Virus record (IMG/VR): IMGVR_UViG_3300046665_000077
Span: 1-32,569 of that record
DNA: 32,569 bases
Origin: a virus
Strand: one strand, 5' to 3'
Position 1 is the first letter of the stretch. Each line of letters opens with the position of its first letter. Positions 1-9,013 of the stretch are shown here, in pieces. The position numbers and the translations under genes were made by a program. The notes under the pieces are model-generated. The model ran no database searches, was not told the origin of the DNA, and saw nothing but the letters and a program-made list of their open reading frames with translations.

Positions 1-196
1 CCACGTAAAGCGGAATGTCCGCAGTATCGAGTCCGGTGTACGTGCTTCGCATAATGCCCGCATCAAACGTTACTTTCTTAAAGTTTGCGACTGTCTCCCA
101 CCCTTGAGTAGCAAGCAGGTCGCCCAACCGAGGTTGAATATCCTGTTCCGTTACCTTTGGGGTAAAAGATGCAGGAGTTGTGTCGATAAATGGCAT
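1..196 (-). CDS. N-terminus of a tail fibre/baseplate-like protein, cut by the window edge
   Basis: An open frame starts at the ATG at 196 and runs leftward off the window. The start is supported by an AAGGGGTG ribosome binding site just upstream. The visible 65 residues begin MPFIDTTPASFTPKVTEQDI. They resemble the N-terminus of the neighbouring 886-residue protein: both have a 'GW-x-x-V-x-x-F-x-KV' stretch after a short acidic leader, at nearly the same distance from the start. I infer that the two are paralogous distal tail proteins sharing an N-terminal virion-attachment module. The C-terminal part lies outside the window, so specific function is unknown. Confidence 0.7.
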   Translation of the reverse strand, partial: MPFIDTTPASFTPKVTEQDIQPRLGDLLATQGWETVANFKKVTFDAGIMRSTYTGLDTADIPLYV

Positions 197-242
197 TTAT
201 ATAACACCCCTTCACTTATTTGCTTGTATGGAAGCCCTGTTG

Positions 243-2903
243 TTACACAGGGCAGTTTACCAAGTATTCCCACGATGAACCTGAGCCTGAACTAGAACTC
301 AGCACTACTTTAATCTGCGTCACACCGCCCACAGGACTGTACTGGAACTGAAGCGAACCGCTATTGGATACCTCAGCGTTCGTGCTTGCAAGCAACTGAT
401 TCTGATAGTAAACATCCATCCGGTCAGCTACCCCGTACATGTTGTAGGTGATTACCGCTCGTCCAGCCGTGTTGCCCATCTCATGGAGTTTTTCGGTGTA
501 AGCACCGCCGCCAGAGTCGTTCAGCTTACCGCACTGCAATGTGTTTGCAGGTGGTGGTGGAGCAGGTGGAGGTGGAACGTACTTGGCAGTTACCGATACG
601 GTCGCCGTAGCCGTTGCCTTCTGACCTAATTCATTCCACACCGTAAGCTTGACCGAATACGTGCCGACATTGTTGAACGTGAATGTTGCAGTATCGACCG
701 TATAACTTCCCTTGTTCACATCGCTTGCTACTTCCCATTTGAAGTTCGTAATAGGAGAGTGCTTACTGTAGATAGAAGTAAACCTGATTGGTGTTTCCTC
801 TTCTATGCTTGAGTAAGCAGGGTCGATGGTTAGAATCAAGGCTGGTGGCTCAGGCGGTGCAGGAGGAATCTCAGGGAGAGTGTAGCCCGCCTTCAGGATG
901 CCTAGTGCGGCAGGTCTGTATGGCGTTGCAGGTCTCTTTGTCAGTGGCGAGATACCTTCGACCAAGTAATAGGAATAAACCTCATACTTATTCTCGTCAT
1001 CGCAGTAATCCCTCACAGCCTTTAACTCGTCACCATTCATTATAGTTAAGGGAGACGTTAAAATAACGTTTCGCAGTGTTCCGAACGTGCCATCTTCAGG
1101 GTGAACCAAGAGCGCACGGGATGAATGGGCTTTGCCGCTGTATCTTGATGGAGTAAATTGGTACTTGTACTGCTCGTTCATGTAGTTCTTCCATGCTCTT
1201 GGGTGCTTGTGTTCGTCAGCGTCTTCCCTGAGTGGCGGCATAAGATTCGATGGTACATTCCAAGATAGGTAATGTGCCTGATACCTTGCCCCGAACTTAT
1301 TACGCTTTACCATGATTGAGTCAATACCGTTACTTGGGTAGTGCGGGTACTCCTTCATAACAGGAAGTAAAATCTCTTGCTTGATTTCCACATCGTCATA
1401 GTCGAACTCTGCCGACTGTTTTAGTGCGGCTTCAACGTTAGCCCCGTCCTTGCTGTAGGCTGTTCCTGAGAACAAGGCAGACGGCGCTCCCTCAGCATTC
1501 CTATTGGTCTCGATATGTACCTCTAGGAACATTCGACCGGATACCGGAGTGTAACCACTTACCCCATCCCCACTTACTGCTTCAATGGTTACGGAGGACA
1601 TGCCCTCAACGCCAGTAATATCAAACTGACCCATCAACTGAGCATCGTTCTTATTGTTTGTCGGCTCTGTCGCCCCCACGGTGTTGAACCGCCCAATCTC
1701 CTGACCTGCGATGGTTAACGTGACTGCTTCGTCGGACATGTCGCCGTCCGTGTCACCCATAAGCCATACCTTTACATAAGAACCTGCGTTGACCATCGGC
1801 TTTCCTGAGATGATTGTCGAGGTCTTCGTTGTCTTCCGGTAGAAGTCGAACGTGATATCCCGATTAATAACTTCCTCAGTCAGACCATTTACGTCGAAGT
1901 CTCCCATGTAAAGAGGAATCGCAGGTACGGCATTGCTGTCCCAAATTGGGGCAGTGTCGGCTAAGATGATTAACATAATACTTTTTCCGTCAACGAATCC
2001 TTTGACGAACACTTTGCTGTCGTCCCACCAGTTCGTATACTTCACGTCCACGAAAGCAATCTTCTCCGTATGCTCAAGCTGAGGGATACGAGTCCTTGCT
2101 GTAACGATTGGTGATTGATACATCTGAGGGAATGAGTCAGTTATTTTAGACTGAAGGGCATTCGTGTTGTCATCCAGCCCCCACATACTTGTCTGCACCT
2201 CTACATCCAGAGAAACCCGTTTCAGTTCATCGGTCTTCTCCCACCCGACCAGCATCTTCCCGTTTCCAATCCACTTCTCAAGCTGGTAGAAGTAAAGTGT
2301 GTGCCGCTCAAAGAGTGCATCTTCGTTCGCCTTCTGGATTGCCCATGAGAATATACCGCTGTCCTGTGGTGTCAACTGCGTACCGTAATCTGCATTTTTA
2401 TCATAGATTGCAAATGGTACTTTACACCCCGTCCGTCCAATCTGCTCATTGATGTGAGCCATCATCGCCATACCGAACAAGTTACCTGATATATTCTTGA
2501 CGATAATGTGCTTGGTCACGTAGAAGTCGAAGGCATCCGTTGACCCGACTGTGCTGTAGTAAATAGCTACCTGACCGGACACACCTGCTTCAAACGTGAG
2601 CGTGGTTGTCTCGTCTGGATTCTTGACCGCCGTATAATAGGATGTTGGGGCAATCTCCCCATCAATGAAAATGTAGTAATCGTCATTGAGCACCTTCGGC
2701 AAATCAATTTCAGGATTAGCCAGCGGAAGATAGAACCGCTTGATTGTCGGCTTGGTTAACTTATTGGAATAGGCTACCTTGGTAAACTCAGTGACCTTTG
2801 TCCACCCGTTGGCTGTCATTATTCCAGCAAGCCCTTCCAGCAGGAACTCTTCATTAATGGTCGTGTCGAGCCACGGCGTTGGTTGATATGAAGTATCTGC
2901 CAT
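243..2903 (-). CDS. Distal tail protein / fibre with PKD domain and Cys-bounded C-terminal domain
   Basis: This 886-residue protein has a perfect ribosome binding site (AGAAGGTGATTAA before ATG). The N-terminal ~670 residues are beta-rich and of no family I can name. A proline-rich hinge (about 672-690) leads to a PKD-like Ig fold (about 690-776; note 'FTFNNVGTYSVKLTV'). A second hinge, PPPPAPPPP, leads to a ~95-residue terminal domain bounded by two cysteines (CGKLND near its start, NCPV at the end). Such modular beta domains on proline hinges are typical of receptor-binding or adhesive phage tail proteins; carbohydrate binding is my inference. It lies downstream of the tail hub, where receptor-binding proteins are usually encoded. 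Confidence 0.75.
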   Translation of the reverse strand: MADTSYQPTPWLDTTINEEFLLEGLAGIMTANGWTKVTEFTKVAYSNKLTKPTIKRFYLPLANPEIDLPKVLNDDYYIFIDGEIAPTSYYTAVKNPDETTTLTFEAGVSGQVAIYYSTVGSTDAFDFYVTKHIIVKNISGNLFGMAMMAHINEQIGRTGCKVPFAIYDKNADYGTQLTPQDSGIFSWAIQKANEDALFERHTLYFYQLEKWIGNGKMLVGWEKTDELKRVSLDVEVQTSMWGLDDNTNALQSKITDSFPQMYQSPIVTARTRIPQLEHTEKIAFVDVKYTNWWDDSKVFVKGFVDGKSIMLIILADTAPIWDSNAVPAIPLYMGDFDVNGLTEEVINRDITFDFYRKTTKTSTIISGKPMVNAGSYVKVWLMGDTDGDMSDEAVTLTIAGQEIGRFNTVGATEPTNNKNDAQLMGQFDITGVEGMSSVTIEAVSGDGVSGYTPVSGRMFLEVHIETNRNAEGAPSALFSGTAYSKDGANVEAALKQSAEFDYDDVEIKQEILLPVMKEYPHYPSNGIDSIMVKRNKFGARYQAHYLSWNVPSNLMPPLREDADEHKHPRAWKNYMNEQYKYQFTPSRYSGKAHSSRALLVHPEDGTFGTLRNVILTSPLTIMNGDELKAVRDYCDDENKYEVYSYYLVEGISPLTKRPATPYRPAALGILKAGYTLPEIPPAPPEPPALILTIDPAYSSIEEETPIRFTSIYSKHSPITNFKWEVASDVNKGSYTVDTATFTFNNVGTYSVKLTVWNELGQKATATATVSVTAKYVPPPPAPPPPANTLQCGKLNDSGGGAYTEKLHEMGNTAGRAVITYNMYGVADRMDVYYQNQLLASTNAEVSNSGSLQFQYSPVGGVTQIKVVLSSSSGSGSSWEYLVNCPV

Positions 2904-2918
2904 TTAATCACCTTCTTT

Positions 2919-3305
2919 CTACTTGAGAGTTTGGTAGTTTGCCCATACAACCTTGGGCTTGCCGCCCTCATTAAAGAACTCAAAATGAATCTGCGTCCCT
3001 TGCTTACACGGGATGATTGCCGTCAGGTACATGCCCTCCGGTAAGTCCTTCGTGTAAATGTTCTTACAGACGAGCCGTTCCCCTACATACAAGTTCCAGT
3101 AGTCCCTTGCTTCGTAGTTGGATACGCCTACTGCAATAGACAGCAGTTCGCAATCCTCTTCAATGGTCAGCTTGTGTTCGACCTTACCCGCCATTTGGGA
3201 CTCTACCATAATCCCTTCAATGTACGGGTCTGTTTTCGTAGGCATAAAAGGAGGGTCGAGTCTACCGCCTACCAAGTAACTTGCAAAATTAGCACCGCTA
3301 GACAT
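2919..3305 (-). CDS. Small tail-region protein, function unknown
   Basis: This is a 128-residue, predicted all-beta protein with no signal peptide or membrane segment. Its start ATG lies just after the stop codon of the upstream gene, and the binding site AAAGGCGGTG lies inside that gene's end, so the two are probably translationally coupled. It is encoded between the hub/lysin gene and the large fibre-like protein. A structural or fibre-attachment role is the likeliest guess from context, but I recognise no family. Confidence 0.6.
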   Translation of the reverse strand: MSSGANFASYLVGGRLDPPFMPTKTDPYIEGIMVESQMAGKVEHKLTIEEDCELLSIAVGVSNYEARDYWNLYVGERLVCKNIYTKDLPEGMYLTAIIPCKQGTQIHFEFFNEGGKPKVVWANYQTLK

Positions 3306-3308
3306 TCA

Positions 3309-3728
3309 CTACACCGCCTTTATATATTCGAGTACCAGATTACTGAACAACCCGTTCTCCCTGATAATAGTCCCTCTAACGGTACTAAAAGATGCGATAT
3401 CCGTTTCCTCTTCCATTTCCTCATTGATTCTGGAAGGATATGTTATCTCTATCAGGAAGCCGCTAACGATTAGATTCTCGTCCCTCTCAAGCGTCAGCAC
3501 TTCAATAGTCCCATTGTCATAGGTGTAAACCACTGAAGTTACAAGAGCAGAGTACCCTGCCATCTCTCTACGGGCTTCCACGTTAATTACATTTGGTTCT
3601 ACCGGAGCACTGTTTATGATTGTCAGGTCATTGCCGCCCGTGTATAAACCGGACTTCTGCATCTCCCTACGAATCAAGTCGAGTATGGGATAAATCTCAT
3701 TTGAGTTTACAAAGTTTCTATTCTCCAC
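3309..3728 (-). CDS. Small tail-region protein, function unknown
   Basis: First gene after the late promoter at 3752-3780. The frame is open from a GTG at 3737. The strong GAGGTGG site is best placed for a second GTG at 3728, giving 139 residues beginning with VENRNFVNSNEIYPILDLI. The protein starts with a short helical segment and then looks beta-rich, with an acidic patch (NEEMEEETD). No family is recognised. It is the first of a short operon with the 128-residue protein and the fibre-like protein, so a distal tail role is inferred. Confidence 0.6.
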   Translation of the reverse strand: MENRNFVNSNEIYPILDLIRREMQKSGLYTGGNDLTIINSAPVEPNVINVEARREMAGYSALVTSVVYTYDNGTIEVLTLERDENLIVSGFLIEITYPSRINEEMEEETDIASFSTVRGTIIRENGLFSNLVLEYIKAV

Positions 3729-3751
3729 AGAATCCACCTCACTTCTATAGC

Positions 3752-3780
3752 ATTATAAGAAAAAGCAGGGAACAATTAGC
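3752..3780 (-). promoter_or_regulatory. Late-type promoter P1 (weak -35)
   Basis: On the minus strand: GCTAAT, 17 nt, then TATAAT followed by G. The -35 deviates from GTTAGT, but the spacer length, the C-Y before the -10 and the trailing G match five other sites. It overlaps the terminator of the hub gene and precedes the gene starting at 3728. Confidence 0.55.
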
Positions 3781-3804
3781 GTCATAGACGTAAGTGCTCC
3801 CTGC
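3759..3804 (-). terminator. Intrinsic terminator after tail hub gene
   Basis: GCAGGGA and TCCCTGC form the outer stem, with further pairing inside (GTC/GAC). On the minus strand a TTTTTC tract follows. It lies 11 bases beyond the stop of the hub gene at 3815. Confidence 0.75.
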
Positions 3805-3814
3805 CCGTATGTGC

Positions 3815-6800
3815 TTATCCTGCTTCAGATAAGGTCTGCCAAGTTAACTCAAGGTAGTTGAGAATACCATCAGTGCTCCCGACCATTCTATTACCCTTGA
3901 CCAAGTAGTAGCTGGCTGTGAAAGTATTGGAGTCGTAGACATAAACGGAGTCCAGCAAGTCAATTAAAGGATTGCCTTTGACCACCACGTTCTTGGTTCT
4001 TGCCTGACGCTTGTAGTCAAAGAAAATCTTGTTGGCTACTTCCTCCTTCAGCCCACGCATCGAAGAACCGTCCTTCTCTTCAATCCAGTCTAATTGAGCA
4101 CCTGCGGTACGTATGTTACCTTTGGTAGCGATTATCAGAGACCTATCGAAGAAGTGCTCTACGATGCCCGCCGTTCCTGAAATCATCAAGTGATTTCTAA
4201 CACGGGAGTAGTCCGTCGAAGAAGTAACTTCCAGCAGGTTCTCCCCGTCAATGAACTCCCACTTCATTCCAGCAACCATTGCCCAATCCGGTGCATCCAA
4301 GAAGTCCATGCGCTCCATCCTGAACGTCCCGTACCTATCGCAGTAGATTCGGTATGGTAAATCCTGAATAAGAGACTGCAAGGCATCGGAAGCGTTCGTA
4401 CCTAATGGGAAGGTCACATTCGCCACGAATGGGTTCTGCCAGCCGCCCACTTTCATGATGTTCTCTTGGCTAACGGCTTCTAGTTCTCCGCTCTCCTTGT
4501 TGAACTTCATAAATGTGTTCTGTCCTTTATTTACATCAGTGTATATGGTGTCCTCAATCACGTAGTCAGGGTTAGCCATATCCTCCGCATGAACTTTCCA
4601 TGTGGTGAATCCAGAAGCGACAACGATATCTTCCACGATGCTTGATTTAATCCAAGCGAACGCCCCACCGTCTCCCGCATAGGCTTCTTCTGGCGGGTAC
4701 TGCATCGGCTTGTAGAAGACAAATTCTTCAAGCATATCGAACCTATCCACACAGCTAAAGGAGATGGTCTTCTCCGCAGAGTTTTCTGTAATCTCACCTT
4801 TAATCATTCCCGTGAATACTCGAACAACTTCTTCGCCATATCCAGCGTAAATCCTGATTGGGGTGTACTCGCTAATAACGTGACGCAGTTCCCCTTCTTC
4901 GTAGTAACTCAGGGGAGACTTGTCCAATCGGAATGCGTCTGGAAACTCCGGTTTGCGCTCCCACGATGGAGAGTAAATACCGGAAGCGTTATTCAGCGTG
5001 AGTCTCGCTGTGCTAATAGTTGTATCAAGATGGGTATTGATTTCCCAATTCATTACGTCTGCGTCAATGGTGTACATCTCTTCAAAGACAAACTCACCTA
5101 CTTCATACCACTTCTCCTTGTAGGTGTCACCGATAGCTGTAGCCAACTGCTCAACGGCGTAGTCGTTAGAAGCATAATTGATGCTATCGAGATACATTGT
5201 CCCGTCCGTTACAGCGAACAGGATTCTGCTTTGGTATGGGTAGTCGAATGCCGCCCCACGGATTCCGGTGTTGACCCAAACATCGTTAAGCTTCACGTAT
5301 ACGTCAATGTCCGTTTGGTCATGACAGACTACGGTGTACTCAATGAAATCAGCAGTCGTATCGAGTTGGTATGTTCCACCACCGCTGGTGTAAATTTGGT
5401 CATCCTTTATGTTCAGGAGGAATCCTTTTGTACCATCACCGATAACCAGCTTGCCGCTTGTACCTGCCGCAGTCTTCAGGCTGAAGTTAATAGTAAAGGG
5501 GAACTTCTTGATTTTACCTAGCCGCTCAATACCTGCTTCACCGCCGCTGGTCGAGATTGCCTGATAGTCGCCTTTGTCTTTCTGTACAACTGTGCCGTGT
5601 GGTGTCCACTTGTTGGCGCTACTCATGCTATCCTCAAAATCCCATAAGGCTTTTGTCTCGACCGTCTTTACATCAAATTCCTTAGCCCGCAACCAAAGGA
5701 TACCGAACTTACCTCTCGATGCTTTGGAAGAGTTGGCAAACGTAATCTCGACCACGTTGTGTCCTTTTGGCATCGGGATTGACGGTGGATAAGCCACGCC
5801 GTTCTTGGCATTAATGCCGTTGATTCGCACGACCTCATAGTCATTCACCTTAACGATAATTACATCGTCTTTTTCAAGGTCTGAGAAGTATGCCCAACCA
5901 AGGTTTCCTGCCTTAAACCAGTCATGCTCGAACACTAGCGTCTTGGTCTGACCAGCCCCGCCCGTACCCTTGAATCCGAGTACGTTCATTTGGGTGTCGT
6001 CGTCAGTAACCACCATCTGCACCGCACCGTCAGTCTTGGTGTACTTCTTAACATCCAGCGTGGTCTTCTTGGTTGTAAAATCCTTGAAGTAAGTCTGCTT
6101 GGAAGTTGTCTTGTTGTATTGGTATGTGACGATTTCTTTGTCGATGCTTGCGTCTCCGGTGGAGTCCGCTGAACGAGCCTTACCGTCTCCCCAAGAATTG
6201 ACTTTGACCACAACAGGTCTCCTACCAAACTTAAGTGCGTTAGCCTTCGTATCAAAAAGAATGTCTATCCGGTTTCCTTTAATGTCGCCGCCAGTATCGT
6301 CAGCAAGGTATTCTCCCCAACTTACTCCATCGACAACAAGTTCCACCTTACTCTTCAAGGGGATAACGGAAGGGTCAACGGCAATAATTTTCCAGTTCTT
6401 CCACGTGCGAACGTCTGTGCCGCCCCTTGTAATACCAATACAGCCGGGGCAATCAGCGACATATGCCGTGGCTTCCATGTTGTACGTTACAGTGGAAGTC
6501 GATGAATCAGCCATAACCGAAGCGTCCATTAGAACAGAAGCGTCCTGAATGTTCCTTGGGTCAATTTTCTTGCTTGGTGTCTGGACGGTCTTCTTACCGC
6601 GAAGGAACTGCTCAGGGTTCAGCGCTTTACCGTTAGACCTTACTTCAAAGTGTAAGTGTGAACCGTCTCCCCCATTAGAACGAGAAGTACCGGAGTTGCC
6701 CCCTAGACCAACAAGGTCTCCCGCCTTAACCTTATCCCCCACACTGACACTTATCTTGTTTAAGTGGGCATAGCGAGTCTCCCATCCGTTGCCGTGGCTA

Positions 6801-7333
6801 ACATAAACAACTCTACCGTACCCTCTTAAGGTGCTGGCGACTGTGACCGTACCTGACCAGACAGCGTAAACAGGGTCGTTCATTGCAAGGTCGAGGTCAA
6901 TCCCTTTATGCTTACCTCCACGACCAACATACCGTGTGCTTCTTGGGTCGGTCTCAAAGAAGTCCGTGATATACATACCATTGATTGTGCGCTCCCCGTT
7001 CTCATGACCGTGCATTGTTGAACTGCTCTTGATTGGCATGGACATGTCGGAGTTACGGAGTTCCGTAGTAGTAGGAGTGGTAGGAGTAGTCTCTACCACC
7101 GTACCGTCAACGTAGTTCGTAAGTTTCTCAGCCTTGTCAATGGACAAAAGGTCACTTACAGCACTATCCATCACATACTGAACTGCATCGTACTTTCTAC
7201 GGAAGCCCCGCACGTAGGATGTTTTGTCCAACTCCACAATAACTTTAGGCTCATTACCAAGCGCATTCACACGCTCTGTAATTCCTTGTAGCAACTGTTT
7301 TGAAGGGTATTTCACATTAGAAACATAAGCCAT
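3815..7333 (-). CDS. Tail hub / tail-associated lysin with M23 peptidase and 3D domains
   Basis: A 1172-residue tail-tip protein. Residues ~1-80 look like the start of the hub fold. A Thr-rich linker leads to an M23 zinc endopeptidase (about 130-245; H142 and D146 in KHKGIDLD, YAH190, and HLH 226-228). A 3D domain of the lytic transglycosylase type follows (about 283-378; ADDTGGDIKGNRID at 344-357). Two beta-sandwich regions, the second LamG-like, lead to a C-terminal tail-hub (gp27-like) region. Family knowledge: M23 enzymes cut cross-link peptides and 3D/MltA-type domains cut glycan strands, so both bonds of the wall could be opened during DNA entry. It follows the SLH proteins and is closed by a terminator. 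Confidence 0.9.
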   Translation of the reverse strand: MAYVSNVKYPSKQLLQGITERVNALGNEPKVIVELDKTSYVRGFRRKYDAVQYVMDSAVSDLLSIDKAEKLTNYVDGTVVETTPTTPTTTELRNSDMSMPIKSSSTMHGHENGERTINGMYITDFFETDPRSTRYVGRGGKHKGIDLDLAMNDPVYAVWSGTVTVASTLRGYGRVVYVSHGNGWETRYAHLNKISVSVGDKVKAGDLVGLGGNSGTSRSNGGDGSHLHFEVRSNGKALNPEQFLRGKKTVQTPSKKIDPRNIQDASVLMDASVMADSSTSTVTYNMEATAYVADCPGCIGITRGGTDVRTWKNWKIIAVDPSVIPLKSKVELVVDGVSWGEYLADDTGGDIKGNRIDILFDTKANALKFGRRPVVVKVNSWGDGKARSADSTGDASIDKEIVTYQYNKTTSKQTYFKDFTTKKTTLDVKKYTKTDGAVQMVVTDDDTQMNVLGFKGTGGAGQTKTLVFEHDWFKAGNLGWAYFSDLEKDDVIIVKVNDYEVVRINGINAKNGVAYPPSIPMPKGHNVVEITFANSSKASRGKFGILWLRAKEFDVKTVETKALWDFEDSMSSANKWTPHGTVVQKDKGDYQAISTSGGEAGIERLGKIKKFPFTINFSLKTAAGTSGKLVIGDGTKGFLLNIKDDQIYTSGGGTYQLDTTADFIEYTVVCHDQTDIDVYVKLNDVWVNTGIRGAAFDYPYQSRILFAVTDGTMYLDSINYASNDYAVEQLATAIGDTYKEKWYEVGEFVFEEMYTIDADVMNWEINTHLDTTISTARLTLNNASGIYSPSWERKPEFPDAFRLDKSPLSYYEEGELRHVISEYTPIRIYAGYGEEVVRVFTGMIKGEITENSAEKTISFSCVDRFDMLEEFVFYKPMQYPPEEAYAGDGGAFAWIKSSIVEDIVVASGFTTWKVHAEDMANPDYVIEDTIYTDVNKGQNTFMKFNKESGELEAVSQENIMKVGGWQNPFVANVTFPLGTNASDALQSLIQDLPYRIYCDRYGTFRMERMDFLDAPDWAMVAGMKWEFIDGENLLEVTSSTDYSRVRNHLMISGTAGIVEHFFDRSLIIATKGNIRTAGAQLDWIEEKDGSSMRGLKEEVANKIFFDYKRQARTKNVVVKGNPLIDLLDSVYVYDSNTFTASYYLVKGNRMVGSTDGILNYLELTWQTLSEAG

Positions 7334-7347
7334 TCAGTTCACCTACC

Positions 7348-8391
7348 TTATCTATATTTCTCTGTAATCCACTCAATGAATCTGTTCAGGTAGGTTACAG
7401 CTTCCGCTCTTGTAATACATGCTTCTGGTTCGAACTTGTCATCGGCGTAAAGAGGGAACACGTAGCAACCGTCATGGTATTTTTCATCCAGTAGGGTTAG
7501 CACATCGTTCCTGTACCAATTGGCTAGGATATCAGCCTTGTCTGCGATAACCCTCGTTGGCGTGGCGTTGTATGCAAACGCACGGTCAGTATATCGGTTA
7601 TGAAGATTCTCATAAATACGACTCATAAGTGCGAAGAAGTCTCCACGACGAATGCGAACGTCTCCGAAGAACCTGTCGTTATAAGTCACCCGCCCTGATT
7701 CGACAATTACTGTCTCGCTTGTACGTCTATTAACCCCATTAATCTTAGCGTTATACCCGATGGTTGCAGGGAATCCGTTGTACATATAGGGGAGGTAAAC
7801 TTCACCTTTATGTATTACGAATACGTCCCGTTGGAATCCAATAGCGTTCCTGATTACAACTCCTGCATCGCTTCCAGCCCCCACAGTAACAAGCAACCTC
7901 TTCAGCTTTACACCAAGCACCGTACAAGACTCCGGTTCGTTGCTCAGACTAAAGTTGTAAGTGGACGCATACTTTAGTGTCCCGTGCGGCATACGGTAGT
8001 CGGACGTACCATTGTAAGGCGTGTAGAGACAACCTATATCCTTCCGGTCAGGGATACCATAAGCCACGCATACTACCTCAATGCCCGCCGACAATGGGTT
8101 GGACATGGTGACTTTTCCAGTCTCAATCTTTTCTGGAAGAACCTCCACCCCGTTAATCATGACGAAGATAGGGTTGTCGGCATGGTATTTGTAGTCAGGT
8201 ACAAGGAACTCCTGCTGTCCATTCACGGTTACAAAGCGCTTAACCATGCGTTCGTAACCTTCCTTGAATACGTTATAAGTCATACCGCTCAGTACCTCCA
8301 TGTCACCTGTACCGTCTGTCTTCAGTCGGGAAATCTCAAGGGTGTCACGGTAGAACCAATCCAGTGGGTCAACGTCAATCCAGCGTTTCAT
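7348..8391 (-). CDS. Tail-tip protein with two SLH motifs, the first interrupted by an insertion
   Basis: 347 residues, start ATG behind GAGGGGG. Residues 281-338 form an SLH motif: IAD, then NWYRNDVLTLL, then DDKFEPEACITRAEAV with the diagnostic TRAE. The first residues (WIDVDPLDWFYRDTLEISRL, 4-23) look like the first half of another SLH motif. Residues 245-260 (VRIRRGDFFALMSRIY) look like its second half, with ~220 residues of beta-rich sequence between. Family knowledge: SLH domains bind pyruvylated secondary wall polymers of Gram-positive hosts. I infer a cell-wall receptor or docking role at the tail tip. It overlaps no gene and starts 1 nt after the stop of the other SLH protein. Confidence 0.75.
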   Translation of the reverse strand: MKRWIDVDPLDWFYRDTLEISRLKTDGTGDMEVLSGMTYNVFKEGYERMVKRFVTVNGQQEFLVPDYKYHADNPIFVMINGVEVLPEKIETGKVTMSNPLSAGIEVVCVAYGIPDRKDIGCLYTPYNGTSDYRMPHGTLKYASTYNFSLSNEPESCTVLGVKLKRLLVTVGAGSDAGVVIRNAIGFQRDVFVIHKGEVYLPYMYNGFPATIGYNAKINGVNRRTSETVIVESGRVTYNDRFFGDVRIRRGDFFALMSRIYENLHNRYTDRAFAYNATPTRVIADKADILANWYRNDVLTLLDEKYHDGCYVFPLYADDKFEPEACITRAEAVTYLNRFIEWITEKYR

Positions 8392-8392
8392 C

Positions 8393-9013
8393 TTAGAACC
8401 CCCTCAGTAATTTATCCACGTATCTATAAGTCCGCATGAGCAACGTTACTGACTCTGCCCGTGTAGCGGCTTCATCCGGTCGGAAGTAAACAACTGACTC
8501 TCCGTCTGCGTCCCAATTCGTTGCGACCAACCCAAGCTGTTGCATGTTGTCGATGTACTGCCGTGCCCAATGAGTATCAATGTCGATAAACTCTGTCATG
8601 TACTTGTACTCGAACTCCTGCTTGCGTACAAGGGACATGCCGATGGTTACGATATACTTCGTTTCCATTTCTGCTGTCTTAATGTCAGGTTCGCCTGTTA
8701 CAATCCCGACATAGACTGTGCCTTTTTCATCGTAGTATTTATGCTGTGAGCCGATGTACTGAAGCCAGTCTGCGTACTCCTTCTTAGAGTAGAACAGCAA
8801 GGTCAGCGTAGCGTTGTAGTGGGACGTACCGCTCTGTACCAGACCCGCCGAGGATGCAAGAGTCTGATTGACGTGAGTCTTCAGTGCGGGTGTTGGCGGT
8901 TTGTACTCAGTGATAAGTTTTGCCTTGACTGCTGTAAACTGTCTCCCGTTGTCGAAGAACAGCTTCTTCTTGTATACAGAATCCTCAGATAAGAGGGTGT
9001 TTTGTTGTGTCAT
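8393..9013 (-). CDS. Tail-tip protein with C-terminal SLH domain
   Basis: 206 residues with an ideal AAGGAGG site 7 nt before the ATG. Residues 1-138 are a beta-rich structural domain of unknown family, possibly a distal tail or baseplate ring protein because it directly follows the tape measure gene. Residues 142-200 form a clear SLH motif: FIDIDTHWARQYIDNMQQLGL, then FRPDEAATRAESVTLLMR. SLH motifs are normally found in bacterial S-layer and surface enzymes. Here the motif sits in a tail operon led by promoter P2, so host-wall binding during adsorption is inferred. Confidence 0.75.
   Translation of the reverse strand: MTQQNTLLSEDSVYKKKLFFDNGRQFTAVKAKLITEYKPPTPALKTHVNQTLASSAGLVQSGTSHYNATLTLLFYSKKEYADWLQYIGSQHKYYDEKGTVYVGIVTGEPDIKTAEMETKYIVTIGMSLVRKQEFEYKYMTEFIDIDTHWARQYIDNMQQLGLVATNWDADGESVVYFRPDEAATRAESVTLLMRTYRYVDKLLRGF

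Noticed and set aside
4880-5521. 213-codon plus-strand frame opposite the hub gene
   Set aside because: Shadow of the hub reading frame with atypical composition and no ribosome site.
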